Of a stretch of 64,000 nt of DNA, positions 8,437-16,797 are shown one piece after another (positions within the stretch are counted from its first letter, which is position 1; each line of letters begins with the position of its first letter). Both the position numbers and the translations under genes were made by a program. A model generated the notes under the pieces. That model was not told the origin of the DNA, searched no databases, and saw nothing but the letters and a program-made list of their open reading frames with translations. The stretch comes from Natronosporangium sp035305625 (lineage in GTDB: Bacteria > Actinomycetota > Actinomycetes > Mycobacteriales > Micromonosporaceae): assembly GCA_963809545.1 (NCBI GenBank), contig CAWEKD010000005.1, positions 558,001-622,000 on the forward strand, read 5' to 3'.

Positions 8437-9539
8437 ATGCTGCAGTGCGACCGGGAAAACGACGCCCATCGGTCCTGGGTCGCGGACGCGATAGCGCGGG
8501 TCGAGGCGGACGCGAACCGCTCCGCCGACACCCACCTACTGCCGTTCCCGCTGCCGCCGACCTGGGGCATCGACCTCTACCTCAAGGACGAGTCGGTACA
8601 CCCCACCGGCTCGCTCAAGCACCGCCTGGCCCGATCACTGTTCCTGTACGCGCTGTGCAACGGCTGGATCGGCCCGGACACCACGATCATGGAAGCGTCC
8701 TCCGGCTCGACCGCGGTCTCCGAGGCGTACTTCGCCCGGATGCTCGGGCTGCCGTTCGTCGCGGTGATGCCGGCCACCACGTCCCGGAGAAGATCGAGCT
8801 GATCGAGTTCCAGGGCGGCAAATGCCACCTGGTGGACGACCCGGCGTCGGTGGTGGTGGAGGCGCGCTGGCTGGCCGACGAGCTGCGGCGGGCACTTCAT
8901 GGACCAGTTCACCTACGCCGAGCGGGCCACCGACTGGCGCGGCAACAACAACATCGCCGAGTCGATCTTCCGCAGCTGGCGCTGGAGCGGCACCCCGTGC
9001 CGACCTGGATCGTGGTGGGCGCCGGCACCGGCGGCACCAGCGCCACCATCGGCCGGTACGTCCGCTACCGGCGGCACCCCACCAAGCTGTGCGTGGTCGA
9101 CCCGGAGAACTCGGCGTTCTACCCCGGCGTGGCGAGGCCGAGGACTGGTCGATGCAGGCACCTGCGCGGCTCCCGGATCGAGGGGATCGGCCGGCCCGCG
9201 CGTGGAGCCGTCGTTCCTGCCGGCGGTGGTGGACCGGATGATCCGGGTGCCGGACGCCGCCTCGCTGGCCGCCATGCGGGCCGCCTCGAGCCGTCCTGGG
9301 CCGCCGGGTCGGCGGCTCGACCGGCACCAACCTGTGGGGAGCGTTCGCGGCTGATCGCCGAGATGCGGGCCGCGGGCGAGACCGGCTCGGTCGTCACCCT
9401 GCTGTGCGACTCCGGCGAGCGCTACGCCCACACCTACTTCGCCGACGACTGGGTACGGGCGCAGGGGCTGGACCTGGCGCCGTACCTGGCCACCATCGAC
9501 ACCTTCCTGGCCACTGGCGCCTGGCGCCCACCAGCCTGA
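8437..9539 (+). pseudogene. PLP-dependent cysteine synthase family, multiply frameshifted
   Basis: The protein can be followed only by changing frame several times: MLQCDRENDAHRSWVADAI with KDESVHPTGSLKHRLA (PLP-lysine region) in the first frame to about 8790; then EKIELIEFQGGKCHLVDDP; then MDQFTYAERATDWRGNNNIAESIF; then PTWIVVGAGTGGTSATIGRY (phosphate-binding glycines); then GGSTGTNLWGAF; finally IAEMRAAGETGSVVTLLCDSGERY to the stop. This is the order of cystathionine-beta-synthase/cysteine-synthase-like enzymes of about 360 aa. At least five single-base shifts make it non-functional as written. Confidence 0.8.
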
Positions 9540-9731
9540 CCTCGCCCCGCCGCCCCACAGCTGGTGGAGACCCTGGACCTGCTCCGGTTATCCGAAGGCC
9601 GCCGCGGGGCCGACACGTACGTCCGATCCCGATACTCCGACGTTGACACACTCACCGCCTTCGCCCCCGGGACGAGCGCCCGACCGCTGCTAGCGGATGA
9701 GCACGCCTGGCGGGCGGGTACGCCGGGGCGG

Positions 9732-12128
9732 CTACCACCGAGTCGTGGCGCCGACGTACGCGGCGAGGTGTTCGCCGGTGAGGGTGGCGCGGGTGGCCAC
9801 GAGATCGGCCGGGGTGCCTTCGAAGACGATCCGTCCCCCGTCGTGGCCTGCCCCCGGACCGAGGTCGATGATCCAGTCCGCGTGGGCCATGACCGCCTGG
9901 TGGTGTTCGATGACGATGACCGACTTACCGGTGTCCACAAGCTGGTCGAGCAGGCCGAGCAAGTGTCGGACGTCGGCCAGGTGCAGCCCGGTGGTGGGTT
10001 CGTCGAGCACGTAGATGCCGCCGTCCGTGCCCATGTGGGTGGCCAGCTTGAGCCGTTGCCGCTCCCCGCCGGAGAGGGTGGTGAGCGGCTGCCCCAGGGA
10101 GAGGTAGCCGAGTCCGACGTCGATGAGCCGGTTGAGGATGGTGACCGCGGCGGGTGTCCGCGCCTCACCGGTGGCGAAGAAGGCTCGGGCCTCGTCCACG
10201 GACATCGCCAGCACCTCGCTGATGTCGCGCCCACCGAGCCGGTACTCCAGGACGGAGCGCTGGAACCGTCTGCCCTCGCACTCTTCGCAGGTCGTGGGGA
10301 CCGCCGCCGTGATCGCCAGATCGAGGTAGATCACGCCGGCTCCTTTACAGGCGGGGCACGCGCCTTCGGAATTGGGGCTGAACAGGGCCGGCTTGACTCC
10401 GTTGGCCTTGGCGAACACTTTACGGATCGGTTCTAGGAGACCGGTGTAGGTGGCGGGATTGCTGCGCCGGGATCCCCTGATCAGTCCTTGGTCGATCGTG
10501 ACCACGTCGGGGCGGGGGGCGACCGATCCTTCGATGAGCGAGCTCTTGCCGGAGCCGGCCACCCCGGTCACGACGACGAGGACTCCGAGGGGGATGTCGA
10601 CGTCGACGTTCTGCAGGTTGTGCCGGTTCGCTCCCCGGATCTCCAACGCCCCCGTGGGGGTACGTACGTTCTCTTTGAGCGATACCTTGCCGTCGAGGTG
10701 ACGGCCGGTCAGCGTGCCGCTGGCCCGCAACTGGTCGACGGTGCCTGCGAAGCAGACGGTGCCGCCCGCGGCACCGGCCCCTGGACCGAGGTCGACGACG
10801 TGGTCGGCGATGGCGATCACTTCCGGCTTGTGCTCCACCACGAGCACGGTGTTGCCTTTGTCCCGCAACTGCCGCAAGAGGTCGTTCATCCGCTGGATGT
10901 CGTGGGGGTGCAGGCCCGCTGTCGGCTCGTCAAAGACGTACGTGACATCGGTCAACGGTGACCCCAGGTGGCGAACCATCTTGACCCGCTGCGCCTCACC
11001 ACCGGAGAGCGTGTGCGAAGCCCGGTCGAGGGAGAGATACCCCAGACCGATACGCACGAACGAGTCCAGGGTGTGGAGGAGGGTCGTGAGCAGCGGCGCG
11101 AGGGAGGGCGCGTCGAGACCGCGGACCCATTCGGCGAGCTCATCGATCTGCATCGCGGAGGCGTCGGCGATGCTGACGCCGTTGATCTTTGATGCGCGGG
11201 CCTGCGCGTTGAGCCGGGTCCCTCCACAGTCCGGGCAGGTCATGAACGTGACCGCCCGCTCCACGAACGCGCGTACATGTGGCTGGAGGGTGTGGATGTC
11301 CTTGGTGAGCAGAGACTTCTGGACCCGGGCGACGAGCCCCTCGTAGTTCGCGTGGTAGCCGCCGATCTTCACCCGGGTCGGTGGGTGGTGGAGGAAGTCG
11401 TGCAGCTCCTGGTCGGTGTAGTCCTTGATCGGCTTGGCGGGGTCGAGGAGTCCGCAGGCGGCGTAGAGGCGTTGATGGTAGCTGCCGACGTGGTAGCCGG
11501 GGACCGTGATGGCCCCCTCGTGCAACGACTTGGTCGGATCGTAGAGCTGGGTGAGGTCGATCTCGCTGACCGTTCCGATGCCTTCGCAGCGGGGGCACAT
11601 GCCGCCGGAGATGTCGAAGCTGCGCCGTTCCTGCGTCTTCCGTCCACCCTGTTCGACGGTGATGGTGTTGTCGACGGTGATCGACGGGATGGTGAACGCG
11701 TACGCCCGAGGGGAACCGAGACGGGGTTCGGCGAGCCGGCTGAACAGTATGCGCAGCATCGCGTTGGCGTCGGTGACGGTGCCCACAGTAGAGCGCGGAT
11801 GGTTGCCGATGCGTTCCTGGCTGACCACGATCGCCGTGGTCAGACCCTCCAGCACGTCGACCTCGGGGCGTGCCACCGTCGGCATGAACCCCTGAATGAA
11901 CGCACTGTAGGTTTCGTTGATCAGCCGCTGTGATTCCGCGGCGATCGTGTCGAACACCAGCGAGCTCTTGCCGGAGCCGGACACACCGGTGAATACCGTC
12001 AATTGATGCTTCGGAATCGTCACGTGGATGTTCTTGAGATTGTTTTCGCGGGCGCCGAATACGCGGATGACGCCCGGGAAACCCACAGCGGGGGCAGCAG
12101 TCCTCTGTTCACTGGTCGTCGCCGTCAT
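9732..12128 (-). CDS. UvrA-like ABC ATPase (drug-resistance type)
   Basis: 798 aa from ATG 12128 (AGGAG five bases upstream). Two UvrA-type ABC modules: Walker A GVSGSGKSSLVFD near residue 37 and GVAGSGKSSLIEG near 490, signatures LSGGEAQRVKM and LSGGERQRLKL, and CxxC pairs (CPRCEG, CPDCGG, CPACKG, CEECEG). It is clearly shorter than repair UvrA (about 950 aa), as are the self-resistance paralogues of the DrrC type found with DNA-intercalating antibiotics. It is divergent from a double-MerR regulator. A role in removing or tolerating DNA-binding drugs is inference; no biosynthetic genes are adjacent. Confidence 0.9.
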   Translation of the reverse strand: MTATTSEQRTAAPAVGFPGVIRVFGARENNLKNIHVTIPKHQLTVFTGVSGSGKSSLVFDTIAAESQRLINETYSAFIQGFMPTVARPEVDVLEGLTTAIVVSQERIGNHPRSTVGTVTDANAMLRILFSRLAEPRLGSPRAYAFTIPSITVDNTITVEQGGRKTQERRSFDISGGMCPRCEGIGTVSEIDLTQLYDPTKSLHEGAITVPGYHVGSYHQRLYAACGLLDPAKPIKDYTDQELHDFLHHPPTRVKIGGYHANYEGLVARVQKSLLTKDIHTLQPHVRAFVERAVTFMTCPDCGGTRLNAQARASKINGVSIADASAMQIDELAEWVRGLDAPSLAPLLTTLLHTLDSFVRIGLGYLSLDRASHTLSGGEAQRVKMVRHLGSPLTDVTYVFDEPTAGLHPHDIQRMNDLLRQLRDKGNTVLVVEHKPEVIAIADHVVDLGPGAGAAGGTVCFAGTVDQLRASGTLTGRHLDGKVSLKENVRTPTGALEIRGANRHNLQNVDVDIPLGVLVVVTGVAGSGKSSLIEGSVAPRPDVVTIDQGLIRGSRRSNPATYTGLLEPIRKVFAKANGVKPALFSPNSEGACPACKGAGVIYLDLAITAAVPTTCEECEGRRFQRSVLEYRLGGRDISEVLAMSVDEARAFFATGEARTPAAVTILNRLIDVGLGYLSLGQPLTTLSGGERQRLKLATHMGTDGGIYVLDEPTTGLHLADVRHLLGLLDQLVDTGKSVIVIEHHQAVMAHADWIIDLGPGAGHDGGRIVFEGTPADLVATRATLTGEHLAAYVGATTRW

Positions 12129-12250
12129 GGCATCTCCTGTCGGGTCACGAGCCCTGTCGACAGGGCGGACTCCCCTTTGTCCAGACTCCCCTACGCCAGG
12201 ACCTGAAATGGTCATATCTAAAGTCTAGACCTAAAAAATCGAGTGAAACT

Positions 12251-12272
12251 TTTCCTAAATTTACTCAGGAAA
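12251..12272. promoter_or_regulatory. Dyad TTTCCT-N10-AGGAAA, candidate MerR operator
   Basis: Perfect six-base dyad with a ten-base spacer in an unusually A/T-rich divergent intergenic region (12129-12292), ending eight bases before the -10 box of the regulator gene. MerR proteins bind dyads between promoter elements, so autoregulation and control of the UvrA-like gene are plausible. A second element, GTCTAGAC flanked by TA, sits near 12222-12236. Confidence 0.5.
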
Positions 12273-12279
12273 TAGGTGC

Positions 12280-12285
12280 TAAAGT
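12280..12285 (+). promoter_or_regulatory. -10 box TAAAGT, leaderless layout
   Basis: TAAAGT followed by seven bases and GTG 12293, without a Shine-Dalgarno. Confidence 0.6.
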
Positions 12286-12292
12286 TTAAACC

Positions 12293-13057
12293 GTGCCCAA
12301 GCTACGCCCGGTCGATCTCGCCCGCGAGCACGCCCTCTCCGCCCAAACGGTCCGCAACTACGAACGCGACGGACTCATCCCGCCGGCGCAGCGCACCCCC
12401 ACCAGCTACCGCGTGTACACCGAGTTGCACGCCGCCGCCTTACGCTCCTACCTGGCGCTCGTCCCCGCCCACGGCTACGCCCACGCACGAGAAATCATGC
12501 GCGCGCTCCACACGGGCCGCCGCGACGTCGCTTTGACGGTGATCGACCGTAGTCATGCGGAGCTGCTCCGCGATCGGGAAACATTGGCCGCCGTACGGCA
12601 GGCGCTCACCCACGTGGCCACGGCGCCGCCTCCGTCCGCCGATGAACCTAGGAACGGTCCGGGCCTGAGCATCGGAGAACTGGCGGCCCGCCTCGGCGTG
12701 ACCGCCGAGACGCTGCGCAACTGGGAGAAGGCCGGCGTCCTGGCTCCGCAGCGCACCACCACCGGCCGCCGCATCTACCACGCTGACGATGTCCGCGACG
12801 CGGAACTCACGCACCTGCTGCGCCGCGGCGGCTACCTGCTGAGCCAGATCGCCCCAATAATCCAGCAGATTCGCACCGCCGACGGCACCCAGGCACTCCA
12901 CACTGCCCTTGGCGACTGGCAGCGACGATTGACCGCGCGCAGCGTCGCGATGTTACGCGCCGCGAGAGAGCTCGCGTGCTACCTCGAACTTCTCGACGCC
13001 GCCGGCGTCACCGCGGAGTCGGCACCGGCTACGGACCCGTCGCCCACTCGGGCGTGA
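12293..13057 (+). CDS. Double MerR-domain regulator (TioE-like)
   Basis: 254 aa with two MerR helix-turn-helix domains in tandem: residues about 5-70 (ALSAQTVRNYERDGLIPPAQRTPTSYR) and about 122-190 (SIGELAARLGVTAETLRNWEKAGVLAPQRTTTGRRIY). The first lacks the usual long coiled-coil dimer helix; a helix follows the second. Regulators with this layout are annotated as TioE family and typically sit divergently to a UvrA-like gene, as here. No cysteine cluster for metal binding is visible, so a small organic ligand is more likely than a metal (inference). GTG start is set by the -10 box seven bases upstream. Confidence 0.85.
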   Translation: MPKLRPVDLAREHALSAQTVRNYERDGLIPPAQRTPTSYRVYTELHAAALRSYLALVPAHGYAHAREIMRALHTGRRDVALTVIDRSHAELLRDRETLAAVRQALTHVATAPPPSADEPRNGPGLSIGELAARLGVTAETLRNWEKAGVLAPQRTTTGRRIYHADDVRDAELTHLLRRGGYLLSQIAPIIQQIRTADGTQALHTALGDWQRRLTARSVAMLRAARELACYLELLDAAGVTAESAPATDPSPTRA

Positions 13058-13078
13058 GGCGATGAGGGCCGCATGGGC

Positions 13079-13483
13079 TCAGGGGAGAGGACGCTGGGCG
13101 TCGAGCGCCGCGACCCGGCGCGCCCCGGCGGTCCGCCGATAGCTGGCGTCGAGCAGCTCGGCGATCTCCTCCCAGTCGGTGTCGTCGGTCAGGTCCACTC
13201 CGACCCACCCGTAGGGACCCAGATACGCCGGCAGGTAGCAGCGCTCCTCCTGCAGCAGCGCCGCGCGCTCCTCGGGGTCGACCAGCACCAGCACGGACTG
13301 GTCGTGCCGCTGGTGGCTGTGGTCGGTCTTCACCGACCCCCCGTAGTAGGCGAAGACCTTGGTGGTGTAGAACACGGGCCGCCCGTGGGAGACCTTCTCC
13401 GCCGCGTCGGGGAACGCCAGCGCGAGCTGCCGCACCCGCGCCAGGAACGGGTCCGCGTCATCGAACATGATGGGATGCGCCAT
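13079..13483 (-). CDS. MmcQ/YjbR family protein
   Basis: About 134 aa from ATG 13483 (MAHPIMFDDADPF), with TACGCT five bases before the start. Matches the MmcQ/YjbR (DUF419) fold: FPDAAEKVSHGRPVFYTTKVFAYYGG, then a strand-rich region with LVDPEERAALL and a terminal DWEEIAELLDASYRRTA helix. The family resembles DNA-binding folds but its role is not established. It ends 21 bases from the convergent MerR gene. Confidence 0.85.
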   Translation of the reverse strand: MAHPIMFDDADPFLARVRQLALAFPDAAEKVSHGRPVFYTTKVFAYYGGSVKTDHSHQRHDQSVLVLVDPEERAALLQEERCYLPAYLGPYGWVGVDLTDDTDWEEIAELLDASYRRTAGARRVAALDAQRPLP

Positions 13484-13525
13484 ATCAGAGCGTAAGCACA
13501 CAGACCGGCCCCGTGGGGCGGAGAC

Positions 13526-14140
13526 TCACGCCAACCGGGCCAACCCCGGGTAGTGGGTGACGAATCCCTGCGGGTCCAGCTCCAGCTCGGCGGTGAACCG
13601 GTCGGAGGTGTAGCGGACCCGGTCCGGCCCGAGCGCGGTGTAGGTCTGCTCCACCGCCGCCACCTCCAGCGACGGCACCAGCACCCAGGCGACCTGGATC
13701 CGGTGGGAGGTGCCCTCCGGCGCCTCCTGCAGCCCGAGTCGCCGCACCGGCAGGGTGTTGAACAGCGGCGCCGCGCCCACGTCCACATCCAGCACCCCGG
13801 TCAGCCGGCTCGGGTCCTCCATCCCCGGCAGCCCGACCGGGCGGCGCTTGGCCGCCTTCAACACCCGCATCAGATTGCCCTGCTCGCTGGTGGTGACCCG
13901 CCACTCGGTACCGTCGCGCCGCAGCCGCACCCGCCGAGACCAGCCGTCCCCCTCGGTGACCACCTCCAGGCTGGTGGTCGCCCAGTTCGGGTCGGTGGTG
14001 AGCTCGTACCGGCAGACGTGCGGGAACGGGTCCGCCGCCACCACCGCTCCACGGGCTCGGAGACCGTTGTCGTCAGTCACGAAGGCCAGGTCGGTGCCGG
14101 CGGTGTCCAGTCGAGTCCACACCCGGGTCGTGTTCGGCAT
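13526..14140 (-). CDS. Putative glycolipid-binding family protein
   Basis: 204 aa from ATG 14140 (MPNTTRVWTRLDTAGTDLAF). The pattern of beta strands with CRYELTTDPNW, RRDGTEWRV and FNTLPVRRLGL followed by VAWVLVPSLEVAAVEQTYTAL and YTSDRFTAELELDPQGFVTHYPGL is that of the DUF1089 putative glycolipid-binding family. No signal peptide, so it is cytosolic. Function is not known beyond fold. TAGCGT lies seven bases upstream of the start. Confidence 0.8.
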   Translation of the reverse strand: MPNTTRVWTRLDTAGTDLAFVTDDNGLRARGAVVAADPFPHVCRYELTTDPNWATTSLEVVTEGDGWSRRVRLRRDGTEWRVTTSEQGNLMRVLKAAKRRPVGLPGMEDPSRLTGVLDVDVGAAPLFNTLPVRRLGLQEAPEGTSHRIQVAWVLVPSLEVAAVEQTYTALGPDRVRYTSDRFTAELELDPQGFVTHYPGLARLA

Positions 14141-14147
14141 ACCTGGC

Positions 14148-14153
14148 ACGCTA
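14148..14153 (-). promoter_or_regulatory. -10 box TAGCGT, leaderless layout
   Basis: On the minus strand TAGCGT is followed by seven bases and ATG 14140. Confidence 0.55.
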
Positions 14154-14324
14154 CCGGGAACCGCCGACACCGGCACGGAACCGGTGCCGGCGGTCGTCCG
14201 GTCACCTCACAGGGGCGGGACGTATCCGCCGAGGTCAGCGATGCTCAGCAGCGCGGTGATCAAGGCCTGGGCGAGCGCCTGGGAGTTGGTGTCGAAAACT
14301 CCTCGAACGCGAGGACATGGACAT

Positions 14325-14348
14325 AGTTATCAATCGCGATTGATAACT
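14325..14348. promoter_or_regulatory. 24-bp perfect palindrome
   Basis: Half-site AGTTATCAATCG is followed immediately by its exact complement, giving 24 bases of perfect symmetry in an A/T-rich pocket. GGAC on the left and GTCC on the right extend it with a small bulge. It looks like a TetR/ArsR-type operator but lies between the ends and starts of minus-strand genes, with no regulator next to it. The surrounding stretch 14141-14379 holds only a readable but startless peptide frame (VFDTNSQALAQALITALLSI, minus strand) ending at about 14214. Confidence 0.75.
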
Positions 14349-14379
14349 GTCCTATTGCTAACCCAGTCGATCATCGGAA

Positions 14380-14769
14380 TCAATATCCACTGGAGTCCGT
14401 ACCGGCCGGAGGTGGCGGCGGGAAGGGAGGCACCGGCGGCTCCGGAGGGGGCGGCGACGGCGGTGGGGAAGGAGGCCCCGGAGGTGGTTGCGGTGGCCCG
14501 GGTGGGGGCGTCGGCGGACCAGGAGGAGGCGTCGGTGGCCTCGGCGGTGGCTCGGGGGACGGCCCCGGCGGTGGGGGTGAGGGTGCGGGGCTCGGCTCCG
14601 GGTGCGGCGGTTCCGGCTCCGGACGAGGCGGCCCGGGCTCCGGCTCCGGCGGCCGGGGCGGGCCCGGGTCAGGCTCCTTCGGGTCGATGGGCTCCCGGTC
14701 AGGCCGGGGCGGACCCGGGGCCGGCTGTGGCGCGCGGGCGACAGTTCCGGAGCGGTACGGAACGCGCAT
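14380..14769 (-). CDS. Proline-rich hypothetical protein
   Basis: 129 aa; ATG 14769 preceded by CACGGT-N6. Nearly half of the residues are proline, arranged as PEPEPGPPRP and PPPGPPT/Q/S repeats, with no signal peptide or membrane helix. The third base of the CCN codons varies freely, which fits coding, but the opposite strand reads GGN with the same variable base, so composition alone cannot decide. The opposite glycine-rich frame lacks any start codon, which favours this one. May be a wall- or linker-like protein, or non-coding. Confidence 0.45.
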   Translation of the reverse strand: MRVPYRSGTVARAPQPAPGPPRPDREPIDPKEPDPGPPRPPEPEPGPPRPEPEPPHPEPSPAPSPPPPGPSPEPPPRPPTPPPGPPTPPPGPPQPPPGPPSPPPSPPPPEPPVPPFPPPPPAGTDSSGY

Positions 14770-14799
14770 GCCCTTACCGTGCCACAGCCGGCCGACGGA

Positions 14800-15861
14800 T
14801 CAGGCCGAACCGGCGCAGAAATCCTCAGCCAAGGCCAGGAAGGCGTCGTTCTCGTCCGGGGTGCCGATGGTCACCCGCACCCCTTCCCCGGCGAACGGCC
14901 GCACGATCACGCCGCCCTCGGCGCAGGCGGTGGCGAACGCGGTGGAGCGTTCGCCCAGTGGCAGCCAGATGAAGTTGGCCTGCGAGTCCGGCACGTCCGG
15001 CACCAGCTTGCGCACCGCCTCGGTGACCCGCTGCCGTTCCGCGATCACCAGGTCGCAGCGGCGCCGCATCTCGGCGGTGGCCGCCAGCGCCGCCAGCGCC
15101 GCCGCCTGGGCCGGGGCGTTGGTGGAGAACGGGGTGACCACCTTCCGCACCGCCTCCGCCACCTCCGGGTGGGCGATCAGGAACCCGACCCGCAGCCCGG
15201 CCAGGCCCCACGCCTTGGACATGGTGCGCAGGATCACCACGTTCGGCCGGTCGCCGTAGGCGGCGAGCCCGTCCGGCACATCCGGGTCGGTGACGAACTC
15301 CCGGTACGCCTCATCCAGCACCACCAGCACGTTCGGGCCGACCTCGTCCAGGAACGCGTCCAGCTCGGCGCGGCGCAGCGCGGTGCCGGTGGGGTTGTTC
15401 GGGTTGCAGACCAGCACCATCTTGGTCCGGTCGGTGACGGCGGCGGCCATCGCCGGCAGGTCGTGACCGTGCCCGGGAGTGTTGGGCACGCGCACGCTGG
15501 TGGCCGCACCGGCCGCGGCGATGATCGGGTACGCCTCGAACGACCGCCACGAGTAGACGATCTCGTCCCCCGGCAGGCAGGTGGCCTGGACCAGGTGTTC
15601 GGTCAGCGCCACCGAACCGCAGCCGGTGGCGATACGGTCGGCCTCCACGCCGTACCGGGCGGCGATCGCCTCCCGCAGCTCCTGCACGCCCATGTCGGGG
15701 TAGCGGTGGGCGTTGGCCGCCGCCTGCGTGATCGCCTCCACGACGCCGGGCAGCGGGCCGTACGGGACTTCGTTGCTCGCCAGCTTGATCGCCCCAGGCA
15801 CGGTGCGCCCGGGTACGTACGCCGGTAACTGAGCCAGGTCAGGACGGGTCAGCGGACTCAT
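14800..15861 (-). CDS. hisC: Histidinol-phosphate / aromatic aminotransferase
   Basis: 353 aa fold-type I PLP aminotransferase. Motifs: LASNEVPYGPLP near the N-terminus, NPNNPTGT (about residue 153), DEAYREF (about 184), catalytic lysine in TMSKAWGLAGLRVG (about 217), and VRVTIG near the C-terminus. This is the HisC family; stand-alone actinomycete copies also act as aromatic (Tyr/Phe) aminotransferases. Position next to 4-hydroxyphenylpyruvate dioxygenase, which uses the keto acid of tyrosine, favours an aromatic role (inference). Start overlaps the RDD gene stop by four bases. Confidence 0.88.
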   Translation of the reverse strand: MSPLTRPDLAQLPAYVPGRTVPGAIKLASNEVPYGPLPGVVEAITQAAANAHRYPDMGVQELREAIAARYGVEADRIATGCGSVALTEHLVQATCLPGDEIVYSWRSFEAYPIIAAAGAATSVRVPNTPGHGHDLPAMAAAVTDRTKMVLVCNPNNPTGTALRRAELDAFLDEVGPNVLVVLDEAYREFVTDPDVPDGLAAYGDRPNVVILRTMSKAWGLAGLRVGFLIAHPEVAEAVRKVVTPFSTNAPAQAAALAALAATAEMRRRCDLVIAERQRVTEAVRKLVPDVPDSQANFIWLPLGERSTAFATACAEGGVIVRPFAGEGVRVTIGTPDENDAFLALAEDFCAGSA

Positions 15862-16712
15862 TCAGGGGTCTCCTCAGGGGGGTCCGCCGGGAGGGACACC
15901 ACGGCGGTGAAGGCGGATTTGTCGTGCAACGCCTGGCGAAGCGGTTGGTCGATGAGCACGAATAGGGCATCGAGCAGCTGTAGCAGGAACCCGATCCCGA
16001 AGCACCACCACAGCAGTACCGGTAGGCCCTGCGTGTTCCAGCGCCGGATGGAGCGGCCGAACCCGAGGGGTTCGGTGCTCTCCAGCCGTACCACCTTGAT
16101 CCGCAGCAACCGCTTGCCGAGGGTCTGGCCGGTGTTGGCCACCGATGGAACCTCATAGGCAAACCACAGCGCTGCGGCCAGGATCAGGATCACCAACTGG
16201 TAGGTGCCTGCATCATCGCTGATCGCCGGCAGATCCGCCAGATCCTCCCCGGCCAGGCTCCGCCGCGTCGCCTCCCGGACGAACGGCGCGACCTCCAGCC
16301 AGTACTGGTAGACGAACCAGCCGTTGAGCACAACGTTGAGCAGGAACACCATCCCGATGTCGATGAGCCGCGCCAACAGCCGATGCCCGAGCGGGGCCGG
16401 CGCCAATCCGTGCGGCCGGGCCGGCAGCTGGGGGGCAGCGGCGGGCGAGCGGTGATACGGCCACCCGGGCGGCACTTCCCGGTCCGGCCGGCTCGGTTCC
16501 GGGGGTGGGATCGGGGTCTCGGCGGCACCGGGGTGCCCCGGCACCGCGGGCACCTGTGGCTCCCGGGCACCACCTGGGCTGGCCTCTGGCGGCGGCCCCG
16601 GCGGCGGGGTCACGTCCGCGGGTAGAGGATCACCTACCCAGCCTTCACCGTCCCACCACCGCTGGGTGGTCGGATCGGCGGGGTCCCGGTACCAACCCGG
16701 GGCGAGGCTCAC
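15858..16712 (-). CDS. RDD family membrane protein with DUF2510 domain
   Basis: 284 aa. N-terminal DUF2510 motif (PGWYRDPADPTTQRWWDGEGW), a Pro-rich linker to about residue 105, then an RDD domain with three predicted helices: LIDIGMVFLLNVVLNGWFVY, LVILILAAALWFAYEV, and LLWWCFGIGFLLQLLDALFVLI. The Arg-Asp-Asp core appears as RLLARLIDI, and TLGKRLLRIKVVR is the usual inter-helix motif. RDD proteins are membrane proteins of mostly unknown role, sometimes ion antiporters. GTG start with GGAGGA seven bases upstream; the stop overlaps the aminotransferase start. Confidence 0.9.
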   Translation of the reverse strand: MSLAPGWYRDPADPTTQRWWDGEGWVGDPLPADVTPPPGPPPEASPGGAREPQVPAVPGHPGAAETPIPPPEPSRPDREVPPGWPYHRSPAAAPQLPARPHGLAPAPLGHRLLARLIDIGMVFLLNVVLNGWFVYQYWLEVAPFVREATRRSLAGEDLADLPAISDDAGTYQLVILILAAALWFAYEVPSVANTGQTLGKRLLRIKVVRLESTEPLGFGRSIRRWNTQGLPVLLWWCFGIGFLLQLLDALFVLIDQPLRQALHDKSAFTAVVSLPADPPEETPE

Positions 16713-16797
16713 GGCACTTCCTCCGTCACCTCGGGCATCTTACGGGGATCCTCCAGCCACGTACCTCCCCGGTCGCCGCCGGGTGCCACCGGTCGCG

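Noticed and set aside
9540..9731. A short coding frame METLDLLRLSEGRRGAD between the pseudogene and the UvrA-like gene
   Set aside because: It continues into the antisense of the UvrA-like gene, lacks a ribosome site and matches no family; left as non-coding.
9732..13057. An antibiotic biosynthetic cluster around the UvrA-like/MerR pair
   Set aside because: Neighbours on both sides are pseudogenes and conserved housekeeping-type proteins; no polyketide, peptide or tailoring enzymes are seen.
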